Below, piece by piece: positions 1 to 7,851 of a DNA stretch of 64,000 bases (the first letter of the stretch is position 1; each line of letters begins with the position of its first letter). A program made the translations under genes and the position numbers. The notes beneath the pieces are model-generated. The model was not told the DNA's origin. It saw nothing but the letters and a program-made list of their open reading frames with translations, and did not search any database. This stretch comes from Clostridium paridis (GTDB taxonomy: Bacteria; Bacillota; Clostridia; Clostridiales; Clostridiaceae), in contig NZ_JAESWA010000001.1 in NCBI RefSeq assembly GCF_016765615.1, positions 1 through 64,000 of the forward strand, given 5' to 3'.

Positions 1-75
1 GGTTGATAGGTGAGGGGTGTAAGTGTGGTAACATATTTAGCTGACTCATACTAATAGATCGAGGGCTTGACCAAA
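1..75 (+). rRNA. 23S ribosomal RNA, 3' end (partial)
   Basis: The first bases match the conserved 3' end of bacterial 23S rRNA: a GTGTAAGTG block, then TTTAGCTGAC, TACTAATAGATCGAGG and the terminal GCTTGACC. Only the last ~75 nt lie in the window; the rest of the operon is upstream. The 3' boundary is estimated from the conserved GCTTGACC end. Confidence 0.93.
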
Positions 76-142
76 TAAAAACAACTGGATATTATGTGCA
101 ATTTTGAAAGAACATAAGGTTTTTTCAGCAAATAATTAATTC

Positions 143-192
143 GATAAGAGTTAATTCACAAAAGGATTTATTCACATAAGAGTAAATTCACA
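143..192 (+). repeat. Short direct repeat in the 23S-5S spacer
   Basis: ATAAGAGTTAATTCACA (144-160) recurs as ATAAGAGTAAATTCACA (176-192), one mismatch in 17, at a 32-bp period, with a further TTCACA between them. It lies between 23S and 5S and is presumably part of the transcribed spacer, perhaps in processing stems. No protein-coding sense. Confidence 0.5.
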
Positions 193-204
193 ATAAAATT
201 GATA

Positions 205-312
205 GATCCGAGTAGTACGAGGAACCTAGGAAATGAGGAGCGCAGCATACTATAGGCTATGTGAGCACCGGAATGACGACGGTGACGAAGTAATACGAAG
301 GAGATAGCAATT
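205..312 (+). other. GC-richer structured segment of the 23S-5S spacer
   Basis: This stretch is clearly richer in G and C than the flanking spacer. It contains short complementary arms, for example GCATAC/CTATGTG and CCGGAATGACGACGG, and ends just before the 5S gene. It looks like a structured RNA spacer or a repeated intergenic element rather than a gene. The minus-strand open frame across it is not credible. I cannot name a family. Confidence 0.35.
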
Positions 313-320
313 TTAGAAGT

Positions 321-438
321 AATTGGTGATGATGATACAAAGGTAACACCCCTTCCCATTTCGAACAGGACGGTTAAGCTTTGAGATGCCGATGGTACTG
401 CACGGGAGACTGTGTGGGAGAGTAGGGAATCGCCAATT
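321..438 (+). rRNA. rrf: 5S ribosomal RNA
   Basis: About 117 nt with the 5S hallmarks: terminal stem AATTGGTGAT (321-330) against ATCGCCAATT (429-438), the conserved CACCCCTTCCCATTTCGAACAGG-like block in the middle (split here as CACCCCTTCCC and TTTCGAACAGG), and the GGGAGAGTAGG segment before the closing stem. It follows the 23S 3' end on the same strand, as expected in an rRNA operon. Confidence 0.93.
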
Positions 439-461
439 GAATCTTTATTGTTATTTAAAAG

Positions 462-575
462 ACTGTGTGGGAGAGGTTAAATGCATGTTATGCATTTGAC
501 GGATAATTTAGCAAAACTTGTTTTGCGTTAAAAATTATCCAGTGGCGAAGCGGAATCGCCAATTGAATCTTTTTT
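462..575 (+). repeat. Duplicated 5S 3' tail with an inserted hairpin element
   Basis: GACTGTGTGGGAGAG at 408-422 (inside 5S) reappears at 462-476, and GAATCGCCAATTGAATCTT at 427-445 reappears at 552-570. In the second copy the two pieces are separated by ~75 nt carrying two hairpins: AAATGCAT/ATGCATTT (near 479-497), and GGATAATTT...AAATTATCC with GCAAAAC/GTTTTGC nested inside (near 501-540). So the 3' quarter of 5S is duplicated and interrupted. It lacks the 5' arm and cannot be a functional second 5S gene. Confidence 0.75.
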
Positions 576-596
576 GTTATTTTTAAAATAAAATAT

Positions 597-671
597 GGCC
601 CCTTGGTCAAGCGGTCAAGACACCACCCTCTCACGGTGGTAACAGGGGTTCGATTCCCCTAGGGGTCACCA
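597..671 (+). tRNA. tRNA-Glu (anticodon CTC)
   Basis: 75-nt cloverleaf: acceptor GGCCCCT (597-603) with AGGGGTC (661-667), anticodon stem CCACC/GGTGG around the loop CTCTCAC (anticodon CTC, reading GAG), T-arm AGGGG-TTCGATT-CCCCT, and an encoded CCA end (669-671). It sits directly downstream of the rRNA operon and may be co-transcribed with it. Confidence 0.93.
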
Positions 672-674
672 AAG

Positions 675-707
675 ACTTCATGTGCATATAGCATATGAAG
701 TTTTTTT
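675..707 (+). terminator. Rho-independent terminator after tRNA-Glu
   Basis: ACTTCATGTGC (675-685) pairs with GCATATGAAGT (691-701, one G-U pair), followed by a run of seven T. It ends the rRNA/tRNA transcript. Confidence 0.85.
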
Positions 708-750
708 ACTCTTTAGAAATTTTAAGCATGAGTATAATATTATAAACTTG
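705..750. repeat. Probable decayed copy of the 97-bp inverted-repeat element at 4656
   Basis: TTTACTCTTTAG (705-716) and ATAATATTATAA-acttg (734-750) match the left end and centre of the element at 4656-4752, with an 8-nt length difference between the blocks. The right-hand inverted end is not present here. The remaining bases up to sfsA (751-886) show only AT-rich sequence with no clear signal. Confidence 0.4.
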
Positions 751-886
751 TATAACAATTAAATAATCAACAAGGAAATACAGATAAGCTGTTAATTAAT
801 TAAATATAACTGTGGATAAAAAAACAAGAAAGCTATAAAATAAGAACAGATGAAAGACATTCACAAAATGAAATCAAGGTGATAAT

Positions 887-1582
887 ATGAAATTCAAAAA
901 TAATATTGAAGTGGGAGTATTTGTAGAAAGGCCGAATAGATTTAATGCTAGAGTAATGCTAAATGGAGAAGAGATAGTAGTACATGTTCCTAATACAGGA
1001 AGATGTAGGGAAATATTAAAGCCTAATACTAAAATTATTTTACGTGAAGAATTAAACCCAAGTAGAAAGACAAAGTATGATTTAATTGCGGCTTATAAAG
1101 ATGAAAGTAAATTAATAAATATAGATTCACAAATACCTAATAAGGTAGTGAAAGAGGCTTTACAAAAAAGATTGATTAAAGAATTGAATGATTATGAGAT
1201 TATAGAAAGTGAAAAGTTCTATGGAAGTAGTAGGTTTGACTTTAGATTGACAAATTCTCTAGGTGAAGTATATTATTTAGAAGTAAAGGGAGTTACTCTT
1301 GAATTCAATGAAAAAGCATCATTTCCAGATGCACCGACTGAGCGAGGAACTAAACATGTTTTAGAATTAATAGAAGCGAAAAAAAATGGTTACGGAGCAG
1401 GAATAATGTTTTTGATTCAAATGGAAGAGGTACTGAGCTTTACACCAAACTATATTATGGATCCTAAGTTTGGAGAAGTAGTAAAACTTGCAAAAAAAAA
1501 TGACGTTGATATTTATGCGTATTCTTGTAAGGTGACAGAAAAATCAATTGAAATATTAAAGGAAATTGAAGTGAATTTATAG
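887..1582 (+). CDS. sfsA: Sugar fermentation stimulation protein SfsA (putative DNA-binding/nuclease)
   Basis: 231 residues, the normal size of SfsA. Typical features are the N-terminal OB-like segment with the FVERPNRF and VPNTGRC motifs, and the nuclease-like core with SRFDF (around 113-117) and YLEVKGVTLE (around 131-140), where Asp, Glu and Lys form a PD-(D/E)XK-like site, followed by FPDAPTERG. The family is named from an E. coli multicopy phenotype; its cellular role is still not settled. The ATG has an AAGGTGATA ribosome site. A Nudix gene follows after about 20 nt and is probably co-transcribed. Product assignment is firm, function is not. Confidence 0.9.
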   Translation: MKFKNNIEVGVFVERPNRFNARVMLNGEEIVVHVPNTGRCREILKPNTKIILREELNPSRKTKYDLIAAYKDESKLINIDSQIPNKVVKEALQKRLIKELNDYEIIESEKFYGSSRFDFRLTNSLGEVYYLEVKGVTLEFNEKASFPDAPTERGTKHVLELIEAKKNGYGAGIMFLIQMEEVLSFTPNYIMDPKFGEVVKLAKKNDVDIYAYSCKVTEKSIEILKEIEVNL

Positions 1583-1603
1583 GTTATTTGGGGAGTGGGT
1601 AGA

Positions 1604-2098
1604 ATGAAGTTTAAGTATTGTCCATTATGTGGAAGAGAATTAGAACTAAAAGATAGTTGGGATGAAGGGGCAGTACCATTCTGCGAGCACGATGATACGT
1701 TGTTTTTTGATTTACCAAAGCCTTGTGCAGTAATAGCAGTTATTAAGGAAAAAGAGATTTTACTATTGAAGCAAAGTTATATATATAAAAATTCTAAAGT
1801 GCTTGTATCTGGATATGTTGGAGTAGATGAAACTGTAGAGCAAACAGTAGCAAGAGAAGTTATGGAAGAAACAGGAATACAGATAGAGAACATAGAATAC
1901 TTAGGTAGTGATTTTGTATATGGCAAAGAACTATTAATGTTGACTTTTATGGCAAAATATAAGAGTGGAGATATAAATAAATCATCTGAGGTTGAAGCCT
2001 TAGAATGGATACCTTTAGAAAAGGCATTGGAACAGATGGAAGAAGATGCTATAGGAAAAAAAGTAGTAAAAAAAATACTAGAAAAATATAATTATTAA
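1604..2098 (+). CDS. Nudix hydrolase, NADH-pyrophosphatase-like with N-terminal zinc ribbon
   Basis: 164 residues. The N-terminus carries CPLCG and a later CEHD segment (zinc-ribbon-like). The Nudix box follows: GYVGVDETVEQTVAREVMEETG matches G-x5-E-x7-REUxEExGU, with the metal-binding REVMEE in place. Nudix enzymes hydrolyse nucleoside diphosphates linked to another group; the zinc ribbon resembles that of NudC-type NADH/RNA-cap pyrophosphatases, but the substrate cannot be read from sequence. I take ATG 1604 as the start because GGGGAG (1590-1595) sits 8 nt upstream; an in-frame GTG at 1595 would overlap that site. It lies just downstream of sfsA. Confidence 0.85.
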   Translation: MKFKYCPLCGRELELKDSWDEGAVPFCEHDDTLFFDLPKPCAVIAVIKEKEILLLKQSYIYKNSKVLVSGYVGVDETVEQTVAREVMEETGIQIENIEYLGSDFVYGKELLMLTFMAKYKSGDINKSSEVEALEWIPLEKALEQMEEDAIGKKVVKKILEKYNY

Positions 2099-2133
2099 TA
2101 TTAATTTGCATTTATATTAGTGTTTGTAGTTTG

Positions 2134-2171
2134 AAAAGAGTATCTTGAATAAGTTAGGAACTCTTTTTTTG
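2134..2171 (+). terminator. Terminator after the sfsA-Nudix pair
   Basis: AAAAGAG pairs with CTCTTTT across an AT-rich loop with a small inner CTT/AAG helix, followed by a T run. It fits the end of the sfsA-Nudix transcript. Confidence 0.6.
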
Positions 2172-2289
2172 TTTCATATTTCATATTAAGATAAATATTA
2201 CAAATTATTTAAGATAATGTGAATATATTTTATACTGAAATTTTTAGTATTATAATATATTTAGAATAATTTTTCATGGAGGTAATTGT

Positions 2290-2964
2290 ATGTCACAAAA
2301 AGAGTCTAAGTTTGTACCTGAGATTAAGGGAACCTTAAGGAATCATGTTATTGAGGTGCCTCAAGTTATTAGAAATTGTAGTGGAATTAAGATATTTGGC
2401 AAGAGAATAAAATCATTATTATTTACCACAGATGTAGCAATAATAAGAAATACAAATGCAGATGCTATTATTGCAGTGTACCCATTTACACCTCAACCTG
2501 TAATCACTGAGGCTCTAGTTATGGCAGCAGATGTACCTGTATTTTGTGGAGTTGGTGGAGGTATAACTCAAGGAAAAAGAGTTATTAACCTGGCATTAGA
2601 TGCTGAATTTAAGGGAGCTATGGGAGTAGTATTAAATGCTCCAACATCAAATGAGATTATAAGTAAGATAAGAAAAACTATTGATATACCTATTATAGTA
2701 ACTATTGTATCTGAGAATGAAAACATAGAAGAGAGAATAGAATCAGGTGCAACTATATTAAATGTTTCAGGTGGTAAGGATACTGCTGCAATTGTAAGAA
2801 AAATTAGAAGTCAGTTTACTGAGTTCCCAGTAATTGCAACAGGAGGGCCAACAGAAGAAAGTGTTGAAGAAACAATAAAAGCTGGTGCAAATGCAATAAC
2901 ATATACACCACCTCTTGGAGCAGATATAATGAGTAGTTTAATGGATAGATATAGGAATTCTTAA
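2290..2964 (+). CDS. Conserved beta/alpha-barrel protein, function unknown
   Basis: 224 residues, no signal peptide or membrane span. The alternating strands and helices with glycine-rich loops (GVGGGITQGKR near 87-97, ILNVSGGKD near 157-165, VIATGGPTEE near 181-190, ITYTPPLGAD near 204-213) look like a phosphate-binding TIM-barrel of the ThiE/NanE/PcrB kind. Highly similar proteins occur across clostridia, usually labelled only 'hydrolase'; no catalytic residues can be assigned. The GGAGGT ribosome site supports the start. The gene precedes lysA but is separated from it by a promoter and riboswitch, so it is a separate unit. Confidence 0.6.
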   Translation: MSQKESKFVPEIKGTLRNHVIEVPQVIRNCSGIKIFGKRIKSLLFTTDVAIIRNTNADAIIAVYPFTPQPVITEALVMAADVPVFCGVGGGITQGKRVINLALDAEFKGAMGVVLNAPTSNEIISKIRKTIDIPIIVTIVSENENIEERIESGATILNVSGGKDTAAIVRKIRSQFTEFPVIATGGPTEESVEETIKAGANAITYTPPLGADIMSSLMDRYRNS

Positions 2965-2971
2965 TTTTTTA

Positions 2972-2999
2972 TTGACAACTAAAAAGAGTATGTTATCAT
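2972..2999 (+). promoter_or_regulatory. Sigma-A-type promoter of lysA
   Basis: TTGACA (2972-2977), 16-nt spacer, TATCAT (2994-2999), about 38 nt upstream of the riboswitch P1 stem. Confidence 0.65.
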
Positions 3000-3036
3000 A
3001 TTAACATCAAGTTGAATACAATATAATATATACCTA

Positions 3037-3267
3037 GGGTAGAGGAGCTATTTACTATTAGTACTTAAAAGGAACTGGCAAGTGATGATCTTTAAGGAAA
3101 GGAGAAATAGCCGAAGAGATAGCAACGGCAGAAGTTATCTCTGGTCATGAATAGAACATATTCATGATTGTCACTATAAGTGGAGAGCTACAAGGTAGGC
3201 TAATTGCAATTAATTATGATGTTTATATTGTAATAATTACAATATCCTATACAAAAGAACTCTACCC
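3037..3267 (+). promoter_or_regulatory. Lysine riboswitch (L box)
   Basis: The leader of lysA folds as an L box: P1 arm GGGTAGAG (3037-3044) pairs with CTCTACCC (3260-3267), and between them are the family's hallmarks, AGAGGAGCTATT...AGTA, GGAACTGGCAAG, the AATAGCCGAAGAGA core and the ATCTCTGGTCATGAATAG arm. With a terminator immediately downstream, lysine binding should stop transcription before lysA. The identity of the downstream gene fits exactly. Confidence 0.92.
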
Positions 3268-3298
3268 GTCACAGATTTTTCTGTGACTTTTATATTTT
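3268..3298 (+). terminator. Lysine riboswitch expression-platform terminator
   Basis: GTCACAG (3268-3274) pairs with CTGTGAC (3281-3287), then TTTTATATTTT. It begins one base after the P1 3' arm, so P1 formation and the terminator are coupled. Confidence 0.85.
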
Positions 3299-3325
3299 GG
3301 GGCAAATAAACAAGGGGGAATAAAG

Positions 3326-4618
3326 ATGAAATTATTTGGTACAGCACAAATTGAGAACAATCAGCTTTATATTGGAGGCGTTGAAGCTAGTATTTTAGCT
3401 AAAGAATATGGAACACCTGTTTATGTAGTTGATGAGGAGCTAGTAAGAAATAATTGTAGAGATTACTATAAAAACTTTCAGTGTTCAGAGACAGGAAATA
3501 GAGTTGCTTATGCTGGGAAAGCCTTTTTAACACTAGAAATGTGTAGAATAATTAGAGATGAAGGCTTATATCTAGATGTAGTATCTGGAGGAGAATTATT
3601 TACTGCACTTAAGGCTGAATATCCTGCTGAAAAAATTTATTTTCATGGAAACAATAAAACTATAGATGAGATTAAAATGGGTATAAGTAATGGAGTTGGA
3701 AGATTTGTAGTAGATAATTTATATGAACTAGAGATATTAGATTCTATTGCTAAAGAATATGGAGTTGTTCAGAAGATATATCTAAGAATAACCCCAGGAA
3801 TAGAAGCGCATACCCATGAATATATAAAAACTGGCCAAATAGACTCAAAATTTGGATTTGCTCCAGTTGGAGATCTGATTTTTGAAGCTATTAAAGCAGC
3901 ATCATCTTACAAAAACATTGAATTAAGTGGGCTTCATTGTCATATTGGATCTCAAATATTTGAAATAGAACCATATGAAGATGCAACAGAAATAATGTTG
4001 AACTTATTATTTAAGGTTCAAAAAGAACTAGGAATCAAAATACCTGAATTAGATTTAGGTGGAGGATTCGGGGTTTATTATAATGAAGGAGATGAACCTA
4101 GAGAAACCAAGGAGTATTGTAAAGCAATACTTGATAAGGCAGAAGTTGTATGCAAGAAACTTGGAATGGAGATACCAACTTTATCTATTGAACCAGGACG
4201 ATCAATAATAGCAAATGCTGGTACAACTTTATACACTATAGGTTCAATTAAAGATATTCCAGAAGTAAGAAAGTATGTTTCAGTAGATGGGGGTATGACT
4301 GACAATATAAGACCTGCATTATATAGAGCTGAATATAATTGTTTAGTTGTAAACAGATTAGGGGAAGAACAATATGAAGAGGTAACCATCGCAGGTAAGT
4401 GTTGTGAGTCAGGAGATATACTTATTAATGATATATCAATACCCAAAGTTGAAAGTGGAGATATATTGGCAGTATTTTCTACTGGAGCGTATGGTTATTC
4501 TATGGCAAACAACTATAATAAGATTCCTAGACCTGCTGTTATTATGGTTAGTGAAGGTAAGGCTAGAGTTATTTGTAAAAGAGAAAGTTATGAAGATATA
4601 TTAAGAAATGAAATATAA
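3326..4618 (+). CDS. lysA: Diaminopimelate decarboxylase
   Basis: 430 residues, full length for LysA, a PLP enzyme of fold type III that makes L-lysine from meso-diaminopimelate. AYAGKAFLT near residues 58-66 contains the PLP lysine; HCHIGSQI near 194-201, the glycine loop LDLGGGFGVYY near 237-247, EPGRSI near 291-296 and the C-terminal CCESGDIL and GAYGYSMANNYN motifs of the substrate site are all present. The ATG follows AAGGGGG. Single-gene unit under the lysine riboswitch, with its own terminator downstream. Confidence 0.95.
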   Translation: MKLFGTAQIENNQLYIGGVEASILAKEYGTPVYVVDEELVRNNCRDYYKNFQCSETGNRVAYAGKAFLTLEMCRIIRDEGLYLDVVSGGELFTALKAEYPAEKIYFHGNNKTIDEIKMGISNGVGRFVVDNLYELEILDSIAKEYGVVQKIYLRITPGIEAHTHEYIKTGQIDSKFGFAPVGDLIFEAIKAASSYKNIELSGLHCHIGSQIFEIEPYEDATEIMLNLLFKVQKELGIKIPELDLGGGFGVYYNEGDEPRETKEYCKAILDKAEVVCKKLGMEIPTLSIEPGRSIIANAGTTLYTIGSIKDIPEVRKYVSVDGGMTDNIRPALYRAEYNCLVVNRLGEEQYEEVTIAGKCCESGDILINDISIPKVESGDILAVFSTGAYGYSMANNYNKIPRPAVIMVSEGKARVICKRESYEDILRNEI

Positions 4619-4622
4619 TACA

Positions 4623-4657
4623 AATAAGATTCAGTTATTTTATAGCTGAATCTTATT
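4623..4657 (+). terminator. Terminator after lysA
   Basis: AATAAGATTCAG (4623-4634) pairs perfectly with CTGAATCTTATT (4646-4657). The T tract is weak, so it may work with the adjacent elements. Confidence 0.6.
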
Positions 4658-4752
4658 TACTCTTTAGGAATTTATAATATTTTAAGGTTATAGATAATAT
4701 TATAAGTTTGAATTATAATCTAAGGATTTACTAGACATACCTAAAGAGTAAA
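4656..4752. repeat. 97-bp element bounded by 13-bp perfect inverted repeats
   Basis: TTTACTCTTTAGG (4656-4668) is the exact reverse complement of CCTAAAGAGTAAA (4740-4752). The interior is AT-rich and non-coding. A partial second copy lies at 705-750. It abuts a different dispersed repeat at 4751. It resembles a miniature inverted-repeat element or a long structured RNA; no target-site duplication is obvious. Confidence 0.55.
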
Positions 4753-4852
4753 AAAATAGAATTAGTCGCCTGCCAAATTTTCCTCACATTCGTTTGGAAA
4801 GGCAGATGAGAGGAAAAAATCGACGGCTCATAATCGCCTTGGCGATTTTTTT
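4751..4852. repeat. Dispersed intergenic repeat, copy 1
   Basis: About 102 bp that recur at 28187-28287 with about 8 differences by eye. Internal features are CTGCC/GGCAG arms (4769-4773 and 4800-4804 region) and a terminator-like hairpin AATCGCC-TT-GGCGATT followed by seven T. The remainder of the intergenic stretch to 4982 is AT-rich with no clear signal. Confidence 0.7.
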
Positions 4853-4982
4853 GTTTTTTTATATTGACTAGTTAGTTTAATATTTTATAAATTCTTTATA
4901 GATTTTTTATTTTATTAAGGTTAAAATAAATAATACAAATATGATATACTATTTAATAATATCTTTATAGAAGGAGAATATT

Positions 4983-5198
4983 TTGAAATATATAATTGAT
5001 AGAATTGAAGGAGACTTTGCTGTTTGCGAAAATGATGCAGGAGAACTTAAAGATATTGATATTTCTTTAATCCTAGGGGAAGTTGCAAGTGGAAAAGTTA
5101 TAATTAGTAAGAATGAATCTTACGTTGTTGATGAGAGATTAACAAAGCAGAGAGAAGAAGAAATAAATAAATTAGCAGACGGAATATGGGAGGAATAA
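4983..5198 (+). CDS. DUF3006-like small protein upstream of signal peptidase
   Basis: 71 residues, acidic, no signal peptide. The opening YIIDRIEGDFAVCENDAGE is the typical start of DUF3006-family proteins (a small beta-rich domain of unknown role, common in Firmicutes); the rest is a charged helix. It starts at TTG 4983 behind AAGGAG at the expected distance. Its stop TAA (5196-5198) overlaps the ATG of the signal peptidase gene by one base, so the two are translationally coupled. The sequence gives no evidence for a function beyond this pairing. Confidence 0.7.
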   Translation: MKYIIDRIEGDFAVCENDAGELKDIDISLILGEVASGKVIISKNESYVVDERLTKQREEEINKLADGIWEE

Positions 5199-5752
5199 TG
5201 GAGGATAATACTAACAACTCAGAAGTTGAACAAAAAAGTATAAGTGGTTTTAAAAGATTTATATATGATTGGATATTTCCAATAGTATTGGCTATTATTG
5301 CAACAGTAATAATAAATAAGTTTTTACTATTTAAGATATATATACCTTCGGAGTCAATGAAACCAACATTGCAAGTAAATGATCAGTTATTTGTAACTAG
5401 AGTATATAAACCCGAAAATCTAAAACATGGTGATATAATTGTATTTTATTCTAGTGAACTAGGAGATACACTTATAAAAAGGCTAATCGGAATCCCTGGA
5501 GATAATGTAAAAATAAAGGGTGGAGAGGTATATATTAATGATGAAAAAATAAATGAGGATTATGTAAAATATCCATCTTCATACGACGGAGAGTTTCAAG
5601 TTCCTAAAGGAAAATTTTTCTTTTTGGGAGATAATAGAGCAAATTCAGAAGATGCAAGATATTGGAACAATCCATTTATAGATGGCAAAGATATAAAAGG
5701 TAAAGCTCAATTAAGAGTTTATCCATTTAATAGATTCGGTTTTGTTAAATAA
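5198..5752 (+). CDS. lepB: Signal peptidase I
   Basis: 184 residues from ATG 5198, preceded by GGGAGG; the in-frame ATG 12 nt further upstream lacks a ribosome site. One N-terminal membrane span (about 25-46), then the S26 signature IPSESMKPTL with the catalytic Ser53 and the general base Lys94 in TLIKRLIG, and the GDNRANSEDAR box near the C-terminus. It cleaves signal peptides of exported proteins at the outer face of the membrane. Size is typical of Gram-positive SipS/LepB enzymes. Coupled to the DUF3006 gene and followed by ftsH 32 nt later. Confidence 0.92.
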   Translation: MEDNTNNSEVEQKSISGFKRFIYDWIFPIVLAIIATVIINKFLLFKIYIPSESMKPTLQVNDQLFVTRVYKPENLKHGDIIVFYSSELGDTLIKRLIGIPGDNVKIKGGEVYINDEKINEDYVKYPSSYDGEFQVPKGKFFFLGDNRANSEDARYWNNPFIDGKDIKGKAQLRVYPFNRFGFVK

Positions 5753-5784
5753 CTAACTAGAGAAAAATGGGGTGAAGAACATTT

Positions 5785-7779
5785 ATGTTTAAAGATAATA
5801 AGAAATTAAAATATTTACTTATATATGGATTAATTGCAATATCTATATTAGTTACATTTAATTATTCTAAGTCACTTTTCATGACTAAGCAGTTAAAATA
5901 TAACGAATTCAAGACTATGCTAAAAGATAAGCAGATTGAAGAAGTCGTAATTGATACTAATGTAATAAACATATATCCTATTAAGGAAAATAAAGATTAC
6001 GGAAAAAGTATATATACTGTAAATCTTAATGATCCATCATTAGTGAAGGAATTAGATGATGCAGGTGTAAAATATGGTGGAAAAAAACCAGATAGTTTCC
6101 CAGTTATGGAACTTCTTCTTTCTTGGATCTTACCAATGGTATTTGTGATCTTCGTAGGAAGATTGATGTTTGGTAAAATGGATAAAAAAATGGGTGGAGG
6201 AGTAATGTCCTTTGGTAAAAATACTGCCAAACTATATGCAGAGGATCAGACAGGAATAACCTTCGATAATGTGGCAGGACAAGAAGAGGCAAAAGAATCC
6301 TTAAAAGAAATTGTAGATTTCTTACATAAACCTGAAAGATATACTGAGATTGGGGCAAAACTACCTAAAGGAGCTCTATTAGTAGGGCCTCCAGGTACAG
6401 GTAAAACACTGCTTGCAAAAGCAGTTGCAGGAGAAGCTAAGGTGCCATTTTTTTCTTTGTCAGGTTCGGATTTTGTTGAAATGTTTGTGGGAATGGGAGC
6501 TTCAAGAGTTAGAGATCTTTTTAGACAAGCAGAAGAAAAAGCTCCTTGTATAGTGTTTATAGATGAAGTAGATGCAATTGGTAAGAGCAGAGAAGGAAAT
6601 ATAAGTGGAAATGATGAAAGAGAACAAACGCTAAATCAACTACTTGCAGAGATGGATGGATTTGATTCTTCAAAAGGGGTTGTTATTTTAGCAGCTACAA
6701 ATAGACCGGAAATACTGGATAAAGCATTGCTTAGACCAGGAAGATTTGATAGAAGAGTAATTGTAGATAGGCCAGATTTAATTGGTAGACAAGAGATTTT
6801 AAAGGTACATGCTAAAGATGTAAAATTAGATTCAGAAGTTAACTTAGAGTCTATAGCAAAAGGAACTCCCGGAGCTGTAGGAGCAGACTTGGCAAACATT
6901 GTAAATGAGGCTGCTTTAAGGGCTGTTAAACATAAGAGAACTGAGGTTATTCAAGAAGATTTAGAAGAAGCAGTAGAAGTAATTATAGCAGGAAAAGAGA
7001 AGAAGGATAGAATTTTATCACCTCGTGAAAAGAAAATAGTTGCTTTCCACGAAGTTGGGCATGCATTAGTTGCAGCATTATTAAAGAATACTGATCCTGT
7101 GCATAAAATAACTATAGTGCCAAGAACTATGGGAGCTTTAGGATATACTATGCAACTTCCTGAGGAAGAAAAGTACTTGGTATCAAAGGATGAATTATTG
7201 GATCAAATTACAGTTATGCTTGGAGGAAGAGCAGCTGAAGAAGTAGAATTTAACTTAATTTCAACTGGTGCGTCAAATGATATTGAAAGAGCAACGCAAT
7301 CAGCAAGAAGTATGGTTGCGCTTTATGGAATGACTGAGACCTTTGATATGATGGCTTTAGAAACTGTAAGAAATAGATATTTAGATGGAAGAAACGCAGC
7401 CAACTGCTCAGAACAAACATTAACAAGAGTTGATGAAGAAACATTAAATATTATTAAAGATTGTCATAAGAAAGCTATAAAGCTTTTAGATGAAAATAGG
7501 GATCTTTTAACTAAGATATCAAATACACTATTGGACAAAGAAACCTTAATGGGGGATGAGTTCTTAGAAATGGTATTTGAAAAGTATCCAGAGCTTAAAG
7601 CCCTAAAAGAAGAAAAAGATAAAGAGAGAGAAAGTAGAGAAGAAGCAAGAAAAGCTATTTATGCTAAAAGCAAAGAAGAAGATTTAAGCATAAATAATGA
7701 AAAAGTTACAGAAGATACCACTGATGAAAATAATAATCAAAGAATAGAAGAGAAGATAGAAAATATATCACTAGAATAA
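5785..7779 (+). CDS. ftsH: ATP-dependent zinc metalloprotease FtsH
   Basis: 664 residues. Two N-terminal membrane spans (about 9-27 and 107-127) flank a small external domain. Walker A GPPGTGKT lies at 201-208, Walker [12 protein letters not shown] follows, with the second-region-of-homology GRFDRR. The M41 protease motif is HEVGH at 422-426 (most FtsH have HEAGH). FtsH degrades membrane and regulatory proteins as a membrane-anchored hexamer. The acidic-basic C-terminal ~60 residues are low complexity. It follows lepB closely, giving a small protein-export and quality-control cluster. A terminator follows. Other FtsH copies may exist elsewhere; that cannot be judged here. Confidence 0.95.
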   Translation: MFKDNKKLKYLLIYGLIAISILVTFNYSKSLFMTKQLKYNEFKTMLKDKQIEEVVIDTNVINIYPIKENKDYGKSIYTVNLNDPSLVKELDDAGVKYGGKKPDSFPVMELLLSWILPMVFVIFVGRLMFGKMDKKMGGGVMSFGKNTAKLYAEDQTGITFDNVAGQEEAKESLKEIVDFLHKPERYTEIGAKLPKGALLVGPPGTGKTLLAKAVAGEAKVPFFSLSGSDFVEMFVGMGASRVRDLFRQAEEKAPCIVFIDEVDAIGKSREGNISGNDEREQTLNQLLAEMDGFDSSKGVVILAATNRPEILDKALLRPGRFDRRVIVDRPDLIGRQEILKVHAKDVKLDSEVNLESIAKGTPGAVGADLANIVNEAALRAVKHKRTEVIQEDLEEAVEVIIAGKEKKDRILSPREKKIVAFHEVGHALVAALLKNTDPVHKITIVPRTMGALGYTMQLPEEEKYLVSKDELLDQITVMLGGRAAEEVEFNLISTGASNDIERATQSARSMVALYGMTETFDMMALETVRNRYLDGRNAANCSEQTLTRVDEETLNIIKDCHKKAIKLLDENRDLLTKISNTLLDKETLMGDEFLEMVFEKYPELKALKEEKDKERESREEARKAIYAKSKEEDLSINNEKVTEDTTDENNNQRIEEKIENISLE

Positions 7780-7802
7780 TAAAAGTTTATTTGAGTAAAA
7801 TA

Positions 7803-7824
7803 GTTTCCCTAGGGAAACTTTTTT
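7803..7824 (+). terminator. Terminator after ftsH
   Basis: GTTTCCCTAGGGAAAC palindrome (7803-7818) followed by six T. Confidence 0.85.
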
Positions 7825-7851
7825 ACATCATAGGAAGGATGAAGCTTTTAC

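Noticed and set aside
168-359. Minus-strand open frame of 63 codons across the 23S-5S spacer
   Set aside because: It overlaps the 5S gene and structured spacer, has no ribosome site, and its composition is not protein-like.
462-575. Second 5S rRNA gene
   Set aside because: Only the 3' portion is duplicated; the 5' arm and the central conserved block are missing and it is split by an insert.
4078-4446. Antisense frame within lysA (122 codons)
   Set aside because: Entirely opposite a complete, well-conserved lysA; no ribosome site.
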